Of a stretch of 64,000 nt of DNA, positions 1 to 9,879 are shown piece by piece. The position numbers and the translations under genes were made by a program. The notes beneath the pieces are model-generated. The model was not told the DNA's origin. It did not search any database and saw only the letters and a list, made by a program, of their open reading frames with translations. Each line of letters starts with the position of its first letter. The first letter of the stretch is position 1. Origin of the DNA: Mytilus californianus (taxonomy: Eukaryota; Mollusca; Bivalvia; Mytilida; Mytilidae); assembly GCF_021869535.1 (NCBI RefSeq), contig NW_026262690.1:85977995-86041994 (forward strand), read 5' to 3'.

Positions 1-375
1 TGATGGGCCATTGCCAGTGACCATACTTCCCCATACATCACGCACGTTGACGTCAAAATGTTTCGAACCAGGGACCTTGGGACTCGCATCAAATTAAAAA
101 ATTTTGAAACACCCTTGGCACTCTGCCATCATCACGTTAGCTAAACCTAAATATCTCACCTCTGTCTGTACCTTGATTGGAGTGTTTCCTTCTGATGCAA
201 CCTTCATAGCCTCTACACATAAACATACATGCATTGTTATTTCTGAAACATGTGATTGCAAGCAGTCCAAGTTCATAATTCTGTACCCTTTTGGACTGAG
301 GTCTTTAACTTTGCGTATTATCATTCTCAAGTCATCATTAGAGGAAAAGGCGGAATAAATATAGCTGTTTGGCAT
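1..375 (-). pseudogene. Mutator-like transposase-domain protein fragment, cut by window edge
   Basis: On the minus strand an open frame from 375 to 94 encodes a cysteine-containing segment (NLDCLQSHVSEIT..., then AECQGCFKIF). After one in-frame TAA at 94-96 the same frame stays open to the window edge and reads SPKVPG, then DVNVRDVWGSM and TGNGPS. The order CxxC, then a 'SPKVPG'-like turn, then 'VNVRxVWGxMxTGxGxS' is how I know the Mutator-like transposase domain found in many marine-invertebrate proteins. Such proteins are usually transposon-derived. The single internal stop, with no frameshift, suggests a decayed copy. A start is not certain: the ATG at 373-375 may lie inside an exon, since CAG precedes CTATATTTATTCC nearby. 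Family assignment is from memory of the motif and is moderately sure. Confidence 0.55.
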
Positions 376-676
376 ATGTTTTTTTCAATGTAGTGTCATA
401 GAAATTATGAAGTTTCCTTACCTTTTATCTTCAAAATTTCTTTTCTGATGTTTCTTGAATTTATTTTCAATTCTGTAAATAGGTCTCACTAAATGCCTCC
501 CTCTTCTTACTCTGCTATGCCTACCCAAACACTCTGGTTTTTTTTTATACTTTTACTGCCCATAATAAATTACTTTTTTGATATTGTCAACACATGCAGT
601 GGCTTCCTCTTGTCAACCTTGCTTTCCATACACGTTTTTTACCATTTATAAATATAATTTTATTTTCACTTACCTT
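376..676. other. Non-coding, nothing recognised
   Basis: T-rich sequence with no convincing open frame or repeat signature. Confidence 0.4.
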
Positions 677-1968
677 GTTAGCTCACCTAGCCCAAAGGGC
701 CAAGTGAGCTTTTCTCATCACTTGGCGTCCGTCGTCCGTCGTCCCGCGTCCGTCGTCCGTAAACTTTTACAAAAATCTTCTCCTCTGAAACTACTGGGCC
801 AAATTTTACCAAACTTGGCCACAATCATCATTAGGGTATCTAGTTTAAAAAATGTGTCCGGTGACCCGGCCAACCAAACAAGATGGCCGCCATGGCTAAA
901 AATAGAACATAGGGGTAAAATGTATATTTTGGCTTATATCTCTGAAACCAAAGCATTGAGAGCAAATCTGACATGGGGTAAAAATGTACATCAGGTCAAG
1001 ATCTATCTGCCATGACATATCAGATGAATCGGACAACCCGTTGTTAGGTTGCTGCCCTTGAATTAGTAATTTTAAGGAAATTTTGCCGTATTTGGTTAAT
1101 ATCTTGAATATTATTATAGATAGAGATAAACTGTAAACAGCAATAATGTTCAGCAAAGTAAGTTCTACAAATAAGTTAATATGACCAAAATGGTCAGTTG
1201 ACCCCTTAAGGAGTTATTGCCCTTTTATAGTCAATTTTTAACAATTCTTCGTAAATTTTTGTTATCTTTTACAAAAATCTTCTCCTCTGAAACTACTAAG
1301 ATGAATTTAAACAAAGTTGTAAACAATCATCATTAGGGTATTTAGTTTAAAATTTTTTTTCCCCTGCCCGCGAACCAAGATGGCCGACATGGCTAATAAT
1401 AGTACATAGGGTAAAATGCAGTTTTTGGCTCATATATCTAAACCCAAAGCATTTCTTGCAAATCTTTCACAAACAAAATTGTTCATTAGGTCAAGATCTA
1501 TCTGCCCTTAAATTTTCAGACCGTTCAGGCATCCCGTTGTTGGGTTGCTGCCCCTGAATTTGAATTTTTAGAAATTTTTTCAGCTTTTGGTTATTATCTT
1601 GAATATTATTATAGATAGAGATAAACTGTAAACAACAATAATGTACAGCAAAGTAATACCTACAAATAAGTCAACATGACCAAAATGGTCAATTGACCGC
1701 TTAAGGAGTTATTGCCCTTTATAATCATTTTTTTAACAATTTTCATAAATTTTGTACATTTTTACAAAATAGTTTCCACTGAAACTACTGGGCCAAGTTA
1801 ATTATAGATAGAGATAATTGTAAGCATCAAGAATGTTCAGTAAAGTAAGATCTACAAACACATCACCATCACCAAAACACAATTTTGTCATGAATCCATC
1901 TGTGTCCTTTGTTTAATATGCACATAGACCAAGGTGAGCGACACAGGCTCTTTAGAGCCTCTAGTTAA
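677..1968 (+). repeat. Bivalve interspersed element with terminal hairpins (GGCCCAAAGGGCC family)
   Basis: The left end is a near-perfect 31-bp palindrome at 680-710 (AGCTCACCTAGCCC / GGGCCAAGTGAGCT). It is followed by simple GTCCGTCGTC repeats and two or more diverged internal units. The phrases 'ACAAAAATCTTCTCCTCTGA', 'AACCCGTTGTTRGGTTGCTG' and 'GATAGAGATAAACTGTAA' recur at about 770-1250, 1265-1740 and 1760-1870. The right end is a perfect hairpin (AGGCTC-TTTA-GAGCCT, 1945-1960) followed directly by CTAGT. No transposase frame is present, so it is non-autonomous. A diverged minus-strand copy lies at 55413-56160, and related left ends occur at 27732, 42145 and 61407. The family is common in bivalve genomes. 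Confidence 0.75.
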
Positions 1969-2024
1969 AATGTGTTTCTTACCCATACTTTTGCCATTCA
2001 TATTTCCATAATTTTAATAGTTAT

Positions 2025-2516
2025 TTAAAAGGGCACTAGCTGTCAAATTCATGTTCACCGATTTGACTCATATTCTCATATTTAATTTATAACAATGTAA
2101 AACATTTATCCAAATTATTAAAAGTCTAAAATAAACAGTTAACAGAACATGGGCATGATAACACGTAGCTTCGTTTCGTGTGTATTTTAGTCTAGACACC
2201 ATCTAATAACCATCGAGTTGACCTCATCCGATGACCATATCATCGTTTTTACTTGTATAAGAATGATTTTTTGTGGATCGGATCTCTAGCTAAGGGGTTA
2301 AATTAAAGTTCACATGAATACGGATTCAACGAGGTCGAATTATTCACTTGCAAGTGAATAATTCACCATCAATGTTTCTTAGCTTATTTTGACAAAATTG
2401 AACCAAACTGGCTGCTAAAAGCGAATAATTATTTCACCATTTCACTTTCACAAATGATTGAACAAAACAATCATATATTAGATTTTCTAAATATCTCGTA
2501 GCTAGTGCCCCTTTAA
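2025..2516. mobile_element. MITE with TTAA flanks and 28-bp central palindrome
   Basis: An element of about 490 bp is bounded by TTAA at 2025-2028 and 2513-2516. Its terminal inverted repeats are GGGCACTAGCT at the left and AGCTAGTGCCC at the right. It has no coding capacity. TTAA flanks are typical of piggyBac-type transposition, so it may be mobilised by such a transposase; this is inference from the target site only. A perfect 28-bp palindrome (arm GAATTATTCACTTG) sits inside at 2337-2364. Confidence 0.7.
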
Positions 2517-2931
2517 TTTTAAAGTAATACTGACTCACCAAAATGAAACACGAGTAAATATGTCTGTTTGATAAAAATTGTATTTATTTTTCCGTTAAGG
2601 TTTTAACTGGGACATCTGATGTTTACTTTTTAGTGATAAATATGAACTGTACAACTGTTTGAATATATTGGATTAATTCCTTACCAATCAAAATTCACCG
2701 ATTATCGAAGAAACTGATATTTTCCTAATGTTTACTTCACTTGATCAAAAGATCAACCATAGTTCTTCAAACTGGAAGTGAGTTCTCTCAAATAGTTATT
2801 TATTTCGCATTGGAATTTTATGGTTAAATCGATTGTTCGATGCCCGAAAACTCAATTCATCTGAAATGTATAATAAAACATATCAGTAAACTCATTAAAT
2901 TATAAAAACTGCTATTTTTCTAATATTCGAA
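2517..2931. other. Non-coding, nothing recognised
   Basis: AT-rich sequence without open frames or repeats that I recognise. Confidence 0.35.
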
Positions 2932-3360
2932 AAGAGGGACGAAAGATACCAGAGGGACAGTCAAACTTATAGATCGAAAAATAAACTGACAACGCCATGG
3001 CTAAAAATAAAAAGACAAACAGACAAATAATAGTACACAAGACACAACATAGAAAACTAAAGACTAAGCAACACGAACCTCACCAAAAACTGGGGTTGAT
3101 CTAAAGTGTTCCGGAAGGGTAAGCAGATCCTGCTCCACATGTGGCACCCGTCGTGTTTCTCATGTTATTACAAATCCGGTAAATCGTCTAATTCGGTAGG
3201 TCATATTCGTGGTGAAAAAGGAAGTGGATTGTAATTACGACATAAGGAACATATCCGATATCATCTGTGAAACGGTTATTCCATAACGGTCAACCAACTC
3301 GTGATGGCGTCCGTCAAATTTACGAACGGATGATTTCAACTTCACCATTTGGAACTCTTG
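2932..3360 (-). mobile_element. Penelope-like element 3' end (copy P1)
   Basis: Minus-strand fragment holding the last codons of the reverse-transcriptase frame (at 3360-3230, matching 7800-7661) followed by the conserved 3' tail. It matches the tail of the longer copy at 7361 almost base for base. The tail's outer stem (3066-3076 with 3151-3161) is weakened by one mismatch and one wobble pair in this copy. The 5' end is truncated at about 3360. Confidence 0.85.
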
Positions 3361-3987
3361 AAAGTTCGGTGTGATATCAAATCATGGACTTCTACTTCCG
3401 GTTTCAGAACGGCCAAAGAACATCCAATTCAACAGTCTATTTAACTGTGTAAATAGTAAAAAATGTTATCAAAATAGAGCTAAATATTCGTGCACACATA
3501 TGAATTTTCAAGCCATTAAGTGTCAAGGACGATCAAGCCCTAAAAGCGGTCGTTAATAGTATATAGATAAAATAGATATGGTGTACAAAAACCTTTGCAC
3601 CTTTTGTTTGCGGTATATCATCTTTTCCGCAAGTTTATTGTTTTCTGTTTAGTATTGAATTTATAATTAAGATCCATATATTACATCGGTGATCTGTTTA
3701 TTTGGCAATCGCCAATGGCAGTCAGCAGGGTTTAAGAACATTTGTTGTTCGGCCTGTAAGTCAAATGCGTTTTGTTAAAATATACTTTTTCACTTTTTTG
3801 GTCTTTTGGAAAATGTTGTTTGTGCTGTATTTAGACCCGTCTAACAAGAAATTTGTTTTGCATGCACACGTATAAACATTGCGGTTTTTATCCAACGCAA
3901 TCATAGGATTGAACGTTGTTTACAATTTAGACTTGTATGTATGTAACATAATACATTCATGTACTTAATTTCAATATAAGTATTGTA
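3361..3987. other. Non-coding, nothing recognised
   Basis: No coherent coding signal. A 61-codon frame at 3371-3556 starts exactly where the preceding element ends and shows no known motif. Confidence 0.35.
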
Positions 3988-4275
3988 GGAAATCCTGTAA
4001 ATGTTTGGACAGTTGGAACTTCTATAGTAAAGCACGCTTTTGAAGCAGCTCGAGATCGTCGAGGTGAGGTTTACTTAGGTCTAGGACGATTGAATGCGTC
4101 ATTGTTGTGGCATGGCAAGGGTGGCTTGATTGTGAAGCATGTTAAAAGTCAACTCAGAACAATGAAAAAATATGAGGATCCACCACATTTCATAATGAAA
4201 CACGTAGCCGGTAATGACATAGGTAGTTCTAGAGTGGGTTTTTTGCGTAATGAGATAAAGAAATTAAGAACGTGA
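3988..4275 (+). pseudogene. SGNH-hydrolase-type domain fragment, probably from a retroelement
   Basis: The frame is open from about 3988 to a stop at 4273-4275. It reads VWTVGTSIVKHAF near the start and HVAGNDIGSSRVGF about 60 codons later. These look like SGNH block I (G-[DST]-S, here GTS) and block III (GxND). The final catalytic Asp-His block is missing. Codon 4090 is TTG, so there is no ATG at the obvious spot and the fragment has no proper start. Very similar domains occur in bivalve proteins and in Ngaro/DIRS-type retroelements, where an SGNH domain accompanies a tyrosine recombinase. No recombinase is visible nearby. Read as a decayed fragment. Confidence 0.55.
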
Positions 4276-5154
4276 TCAGATGGATTATGCAAGAGTTCTC
4301 CAACTCTAAGTTATTATGTTCTCAAATTTAATCCGGGTTGAAATTGCGTCATTCAGATGACCGCAAAGCAATGGGCCTGTGTCGCTATAGAATTAGCAAC
4401 TCTATTGCTGTTTTTATAATTAGCTGTGGGGGTTACTACATAAAATACCCTGATATTTTGTTCGCATAAAAACAAATAGATTATTTAACATAACTATCTG
4501 GTTCACAGCTTTGCAGCGAACCGCCCTTTTTATGGAGGTTGACAGAGTTTCTGTTTTCCTCCGTGAATGACCAAATTACAACTGTAAATGAATAATACAA
4601 CATTGTATATCCGATTGAGTTGTTTTTCTTTCTTTTTTCATTTTACTTCATACATTCTCCTGCATAAAAAGATCACAGAATACTTTGTCATGATTAAATA
4701 AAAGATAATTGAACATTGTTATAAAACACTAATTAGTTTGTTTTACAGTCAATATTTTCACCATTTTGACACTTGGTCATTAATCAAGCTCTATTTTTAT
4801 TATATAATTGAGAAAGAAATTCTCAGTAAATATTTTGATTGAAATTATAAAAAAAAACAACAACAAAAGTATATCTATAAAAGTAAAGTTAACAAGTAAT
4901 AAACTTCATCTCTGTAATATCTTGTTAGAGAAAATACAGAGACGTATACCTTGAAACATAGAATGCGCATGAAGGATATAACCTTCGAAACTCTTATAAT
5001 GTTAAAATGTAAAAGTCATATTGAATAGACATTTTACACGTATACTTAAATTCACTACATGGAACAATTACTGCATATGCTAGAATCTTTTGTGACTTCA
5101 TGTTGTTTTTCAAAATATTTGATTTCTCTATTCACTTGATGATAAAATTTACAA
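4276..5154. other. Non-coding, nothing recognised
   Basis: AT-rich, without convincing open frames or repeat signatures. Confidence 0.35.
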
Positions 5155-5310
5155 ATGTAATGTGTAATTCAATGCATTACTTTGCAAAAGTAATTGTAAT
5201 TTAATGCATTACTTTGATAAATGCATGTAATTGTAATTATGATTTAATGCATGGTTTTGTCAAAGTAACTGTAATATAATGCATTACATTGCAATGTAAT
5301 TCACCCCATG
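5155..5310. repeat. Degenerate short repeat around AATGCATTACTTTG
   Basis: The phrase 'TAATGCATTACTTTG' and variants recur four or five times (for example near 5171, 5203, 5245 and 5277), alternating with 'AAGTAAYTGTAAT'. The core AATGCATT is itself palindromic. Probably part of an old transposon end; the family is not identified. Confidence 0.5.
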
Positions 5311-5507
5311 CCTGAATAAGGCTTATCTAAATCATCTAGATTTGACTCAATACATACAAACATATCGCTAAGTTCAATCAAATCCGTAAATTCTTTAAAT
5401 ACTTATCTATTTTTTAGGCCACGTACATTTAAGTATGAATTATTTAATGGGTAAGAATTGTTACATATATTGGTTTTTAAGTTCAACTGTCCTCTTGTTT
5501 GTCTGTC

Positions 5508-6351
5508 TTAGCGGGGACGACCAACACCTGCTCTTTGTCCGGCTGATGGGTTAAAGTGCTGCCTTGGAAATTTGATGCCTTGTTGAGCTGGATACATGTT
5601 GTATTGAGAAGAGTGGTTGAATGGTAAATTGGGTGCATTTCTCTGAGCTTTGATAACATCTTCAGAATAGATTCTGTTGCCATTTATGTATAATTTGTCT
5701 TCCATAAGTCGGGCATAATTTCCTAGACGCTGTTCTCGTTTGAAAATAGGCCATATAATATTTTTCTTTTCTATCATTTCGTATGGATGTTGTTCAAAAA
5801 CGCTGAAAGATGTATCTTTCAGTTTGGTCGGGGCAGCACTAAGAACTTTGTTTCTGTCCTTTCGGCTTTCAAATTTAACCACTATGGCTCTTAGATTGGC
5901 ATCCTGGCAAGGTCGGAGGCGGTGAACAATATAACATTTGATTTCTTCATTTATTTTACGTTTTATAAATAAATTTCTTTATGACTGTTTCCGTTTTGAC
6001 ATTATCCGGTTCTTCTATTTCACTCAGATATTCGAGGATGCCACCAAATAGAAGTTTTTCCCTGATCAACCTTGCCTGAATTTCAAGAAGATTCTCTTTA
6101 AGTTTTATATTTTCTTGTCTCATATTTTCAAATTCTTCCGTTATAAAACGAAATATGTTAGTCATTTTATTAACTACGTGCTCAGATCCAGTTACTCTGT
6201 TTTCTATTTGCTTCACATCTTGTTTAACTTCGGAAAGTTCTGACTCTAATGATGAAAATCTGATTTCGATCCCCCCTAAACGTTTATCAATCGACGGAAA
6301 AGCATCAAGATGTATAAATGTCACTGTAATTATCTCTAACAATATTAGCAC
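5508..6351 (-). pseudogene. LINE (L1/Tx1-like) ORF1 protein, frameshifted
   Basis: Two minus-strand frames join into one protein: 6351-5956, then 5948-5508 after a one-base shift near 5960. The first part has heptad-like spacing of a coiled coil (about residues 20-95, e.g. RFSSLESELSEVKQDVKQIE), then an RRM-like stretch beginning EKLLFGGI. The second part reads VHRLRPCQDANLRAIVVKFE, KVLSAAPTKLKDTSFSVFEQ and KLYINGNRIYSED, matching the C-terminal RNA-binding domain of L1/Tx1 ORF1 proteins. ORF1p binds element RNA and is needed for retrotransposition. No ORF2 frame follows on the minus strand, so this copy lacks its polymerase. The ATG at 6351 gives a plausible length, but the true start may lie upstream. 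Assignment is confident at domain level. Confidence 0.75.
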
Positions 6352-6816
6352 TGAGGGACAAATACGCTATACATCTTGAAGTTAAACTTAGGAAATTGCT
6401 TTTAATTGCTGGCACATTAATAGTATAATGATAACAAAAATCTTTAAATAAAGCGTAAGTAAAATTTAAATGTGGTAAAGGTCAGATGAATCCATCCAGA
6501 CAGATTGTGAACTTTACAATCATACTGTATACCAAATATAGTTAGCCTTTAGCCTTTAGCTTTAATATAGTATATGAGAAACATTTATTTTAGTCCATTT
6601 TTGCTAATATCCTTTTAGCGTAGCTCGGTATTTCTATGTCCCGCCATTGTGTTATTGTGCTTTGGTCATTTTCTGTATTTTTATCTTTCATTTTTGCTTA
6701 TGTACTTTGTCTATAGAGTGTCTATATGCCATTTGATTTTTCTTTGTTGAAATATTTTGTTTAAGTGATTAAGATTATAACACAAAGTTGGCTGTTGTAC
6801 CCAAATTTTGTTACAT
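6352..6816. other. Non-coding, nothing recognised
   Basis: No gene. A stretch at 6640-6760 loosely resembles Penelope-like 3' tails but is too degraded to call. Confidence 0.3.
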
Positions 6817-7095
6817 TTTTACCTATTATGTCTGTTTGCTCAAACACTGTTGTTAATATAATGGAATTCTATGCGACTTTCATACAAGCAATGGTTAAGC
6901 TAGCTAAAAAAACAATGTTTTATCCACCATTTTCTACATACGGAAATGTCTGTACCATGTCACTGGAATATGACAGTTGTTTTCCATTCGTTTGATGTGT
7001 TTCAGCTTTTTATTTTGCCGTTTGATAAAAGAACTTTCCGTTTTGAATTTTCCTTGGAGTTCGGTATTCTTGCTATTTTACTTTTTAATTTGGTG
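6817..7095 (+). repeat. Retroelement 3'-tail family 2 (CCACCATTTTCTACA type), plus-strand fragment
   Basis: Contains CCACCATTTTCTACATACGG, GTCTGTACCATGTCACTG and CCTTGGAGTTCGGTATTCTT. The same sequence appears on the minus strand as the insertion at 60960-61165 in segment D, and a related version lies in 54570-55082. It has no coding content beyond chance frames. Confidence 0.7.
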
Positions 7096-7360
7096 TAGTG
7101 GAAAAAACAGCTTCTCTGGGTACTGTTGACGAATACTCTTTGGGCGGAATTACGTGTAGCTGTCAGTAAAGAATATATGTGGTGCTAGTTGGAGTTGATG
7201 TCTAGAGCAAGTTGAATAAGCGGTCGTATGTCTGCTCACTTTTATTGGGTAGTAGACTAAAGAATAGTTGGTACATATCTTCAAATACCATTGTATGTAT
7301 TGTGTAGAATTAGGCAAGCTAGGATTGGTACAATTTAAAGGAGTTGTATAAGTCCAATTA

Positions 7361-9118
7361 AAAGAGGGGCGAAAGATACCAGAGGGACAGTCAAACTCAT
7401 AGATCGAAAACAAACTGACAACGCCATGGCCAAAAATAAAAAGACAAACAGACAAATAATAGTACAGATGACACAACATAGAAAACTAAAGACTAAGCAA
7501 CACGAACCCCACCAAAAACTGGGGGTGATCTCAGGTGCTCCGGAAGGGTAAGCAGATCCTGCTCCACATGTGGCACCCGTCGTGTTGCTTATGTTATTAA
7601 AAATCCGGTAAATAGTCTAATTCGATAAGTCACATTCGTGAAAAGGGAAGGGTATTGTAGTTACGACATAAGGAACATATCCGATATCATCTGTGAAACG
7701 GTTATTCTATAACGGTCAACCAACTCGTGATGGCGTCCGCAAAATTTACGAAGGGATGATCTCAACTTCACCATTTGGAACTCTTGGCTTAATAGCTTCC
7801 TTGTGAGCAGCAATCCTCTATCAAGGAAATCATGATAGGAAACACAAGCCCGGGAATATCGTATCAATTGGGAGATATATACTCCGTATGCAGGCGCTGC
7901 TGGAATGTTGCTACATAGAAATGGAAAGTTCACAATTGGGAAGCTGAAATCATCTCTTTTGTCGTAAAGTTTTGTTTTCAACCGACCCTCATTGTCAATT
8001 TCTAGATGTAAGTCAAGATATGAGGCAGACTTAACTGTATCTGTAGTATCCTTTATCTCTAGTTCGATGGGATAGATTCGTTCAATATAGTCACCAAATT
8101 TTGTATTATTTAGTGAAAGAACATCATCTATATAGCGGAACGTAGAGTTAAAGGATATTGCTAACTTCTTATCTTTCTTCCTAAGAAGTTCCTGTATGAA
8201 GTCAGCCTCATAATAATAAAGAAACAAGTCGGCAAGAAGAGGGGCACAATTGGTTCCCATTGGAATTCCGACAGTCTGTTGAAAAACACGTCCTCCAAAC
8301 GTAACAAATATGTTGTCAATCAAGAAATCAAGCATCTTGATAATGTCAGTTTCAGAGAATTTTTTGTTTGAATCAGAGTGATTCTTTACAAAGTAGGATT
8401 TATCCCTCCCCAAGACAAGATACTTGTATCTACGTTCGCCATTCTTTTTAATGAAACAAAGTAAAACCAACTCTTTCAATTTGTCTTTTAGTTTGGAATG
8501 GGGAATACTTGTGTAATGTGTAGAAAAGTCAAATGTTTTAATACTATTGCAAGATGAGAGAGTCTTAGATTGTATGTACTCTAAAAGATCTTTGGAATTT
8601 TTTAGTATCCACATATGATTCACGCCACCTCTAGACTAGGCAGTTTCACAATAACTTTGGAGCCCGGCTTTGATTGCTGATAAAATAGATGTTAATAATT
8701 TAGAAAGAGGTTTCGTGGAGCACTTGGAAGACCCTGCAATATACCGTTGTTTGTAAGGACACTTATGTAGTTTAGGTATCCAATACAGTGATGGAAGATC
8801 CAGTTCTTCATCTTTGGTTGAAATTCCAAAGGAACATAGAACAGACCTATGATTATCCAGGATTTCTTCTTTTGTAAGTGTCGTGAGGGTATATGTTGAG
8901 TTTCCAAGTGAATTGTCAATACCTAATTCATTTATCAAGCAGTTTATGTAATGATATTTACACACAAAAACGATGTTGTTTGGGGCTTTATCTGCGGGGA
9001 CAATAACATATTTGTCATGGAGGTAGGAAAAGTGTTTTGCAACATTTGGGTCTTTAAAAATTGATGTAGCGTGGGTATTGATATGCCCATTTAGTTTCTT
9101 AATTCGGATTTGTATCAC
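7361..9118 (-). mobile_element. Penelope-like retroelement with reverse transcriptase and 3' tail (copy P2)
   Basis: The longest Penelope-like copy. The 3' tail occupies 7361-7660 and the reverse-transcriptase frame occupies 7661-9118. The 5' end appears truncated near 9118, as the frame starts within the RT N-terminal region. The tail carries a perfect 11-bp stem (7495-7505 with 7580-7590). The same tail recurs at 2932, 20538, 24250, 39786 and 53757. Confidence 0.8.
7661..9118 (-). pseudogene. Penelope-like reverse transcriptase with one nonsense codon
   Basis: Two frames, 9118-8636 (160 aa) and 8623-7661 (320 aa), are in the same register and separated by one TAG at 8636-8638. The equivalent codon in the copy at 39840 is TAT (tyrosine). 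Recognisable RT blocks in order are VPADKAPNNIVFV, PSLYWIPKLHK, FDFSTHYTSIPHSKL (block A), QQTVGIPMGTNCAPLLADLF (block B) and FRYIDDVLSLNN (catalytic block C with the metal-binding Asp pair). The polymerase would copy element RNA into DNA. The order and the IDD version of the active site fit Penelope-like RTs better than LINE RTs (YxDD). No GIY-YIG endonuclease follows: the frame ends at VSQMISDMFLMS and the conserved tail begins. The N-terminus is incomplete. Confidence 0.8.
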
Positions 9119-9560
9119 ACATTATGGTCAATGAGTTATTTGTGCTCTATATGGGGTTTAAAATTTTCTCCCAGTAAAAAATGTAGTTATATTTACTAGA
9201 AGGAAAAATGTTAATACAACTTAATAACTTGGCAATCATATATTAGAAATAGTATTTAGCAGAGGTGGATCTAGGGGGATGGGGTCAGGGTACCCGCCCC
9301 CCTAATGGAGCTACATATATGGTTAATGATTTGACATTTTACATGTCTTTCTCAAAACGTTGCTAACTACGGAGATCCCGCCCCTTGATCAAAATCCAGG
9401 GTCCGCATATTTTTAGGATTAGATTTTGACAGGAAGTTAACTTTGCATATGCAAAGTTAAGCATATTCAAAATTTACAAACTAAGTGCTTGGAAGTTCTT
9501 AATTGTATGACATATTACTTACAGGAACCAGATGGGGAGCAACCAGCCATACACTTAGTA
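9119..9560. other. Non-coding, nothing recognised
   Basis: No open frame. Contains a C-rich patch (9290-9305) but no identifiable repeat. Confidence 0.35.
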
Positions 9561-9830
9561 AAATTATTTATCCGAAATATTGGTTATGATTGTGGAACAT
9601 AAAATTCAGCTTCGTTTACAATTAAAAAATGTTTAGATAACATTCAAACTCAGGCATTACGTAAATTAACCGGCTCAATAAGATCTGCTTTTTGGAAATC
9701 TTTTCTAAGCTGATCTACCTTAAAAAAAGAAGACAGAGTCCGACTAAAGATGCGGAACGATACTGTTATGTTTTATTGGAACTCTAAAATTGTAAAAAAA
9801 GGAACTTTTTTCAAGCTGTCATAAATATTT
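9561..9830 (+). pseudogene. LINE ORF2 C-terminal remnant (RTE/CR1/Jockey-like)
   Basis: A plus frame with internal stops reads YDCGT, then NSASFTIKKCLDNIQTQALR, then KLTGSIRSA and later MFYWNSK. The 'LDxIQxQALRxxTGxxRS' pattern is the conserved region after the RT domain in many non-LTR elements. At least two nonsense codons make it a dead fragment. It is unrelated to the Tx1-like fragments at 17470 and 37934. Confidence 0.6.
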
Positions 9831-9879
9831 TTATTTTTATTTTAGATTATAATCGGAAGTTTTTTCCAATGTTTGAAAA

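Noticed and set aside
578..1156. 145-codon plus frame and overlapping minus frame
   Set aside because: Both are inside the GGCCCAAAGGGCC repeat and no family member is coding.
7495..7590. Hammerhead ribozyme in the Penelope-like tail
   Set aside because: Penelope-like elements often carry one, but I found no CTGATGA core with a matching GAAA in this tail.
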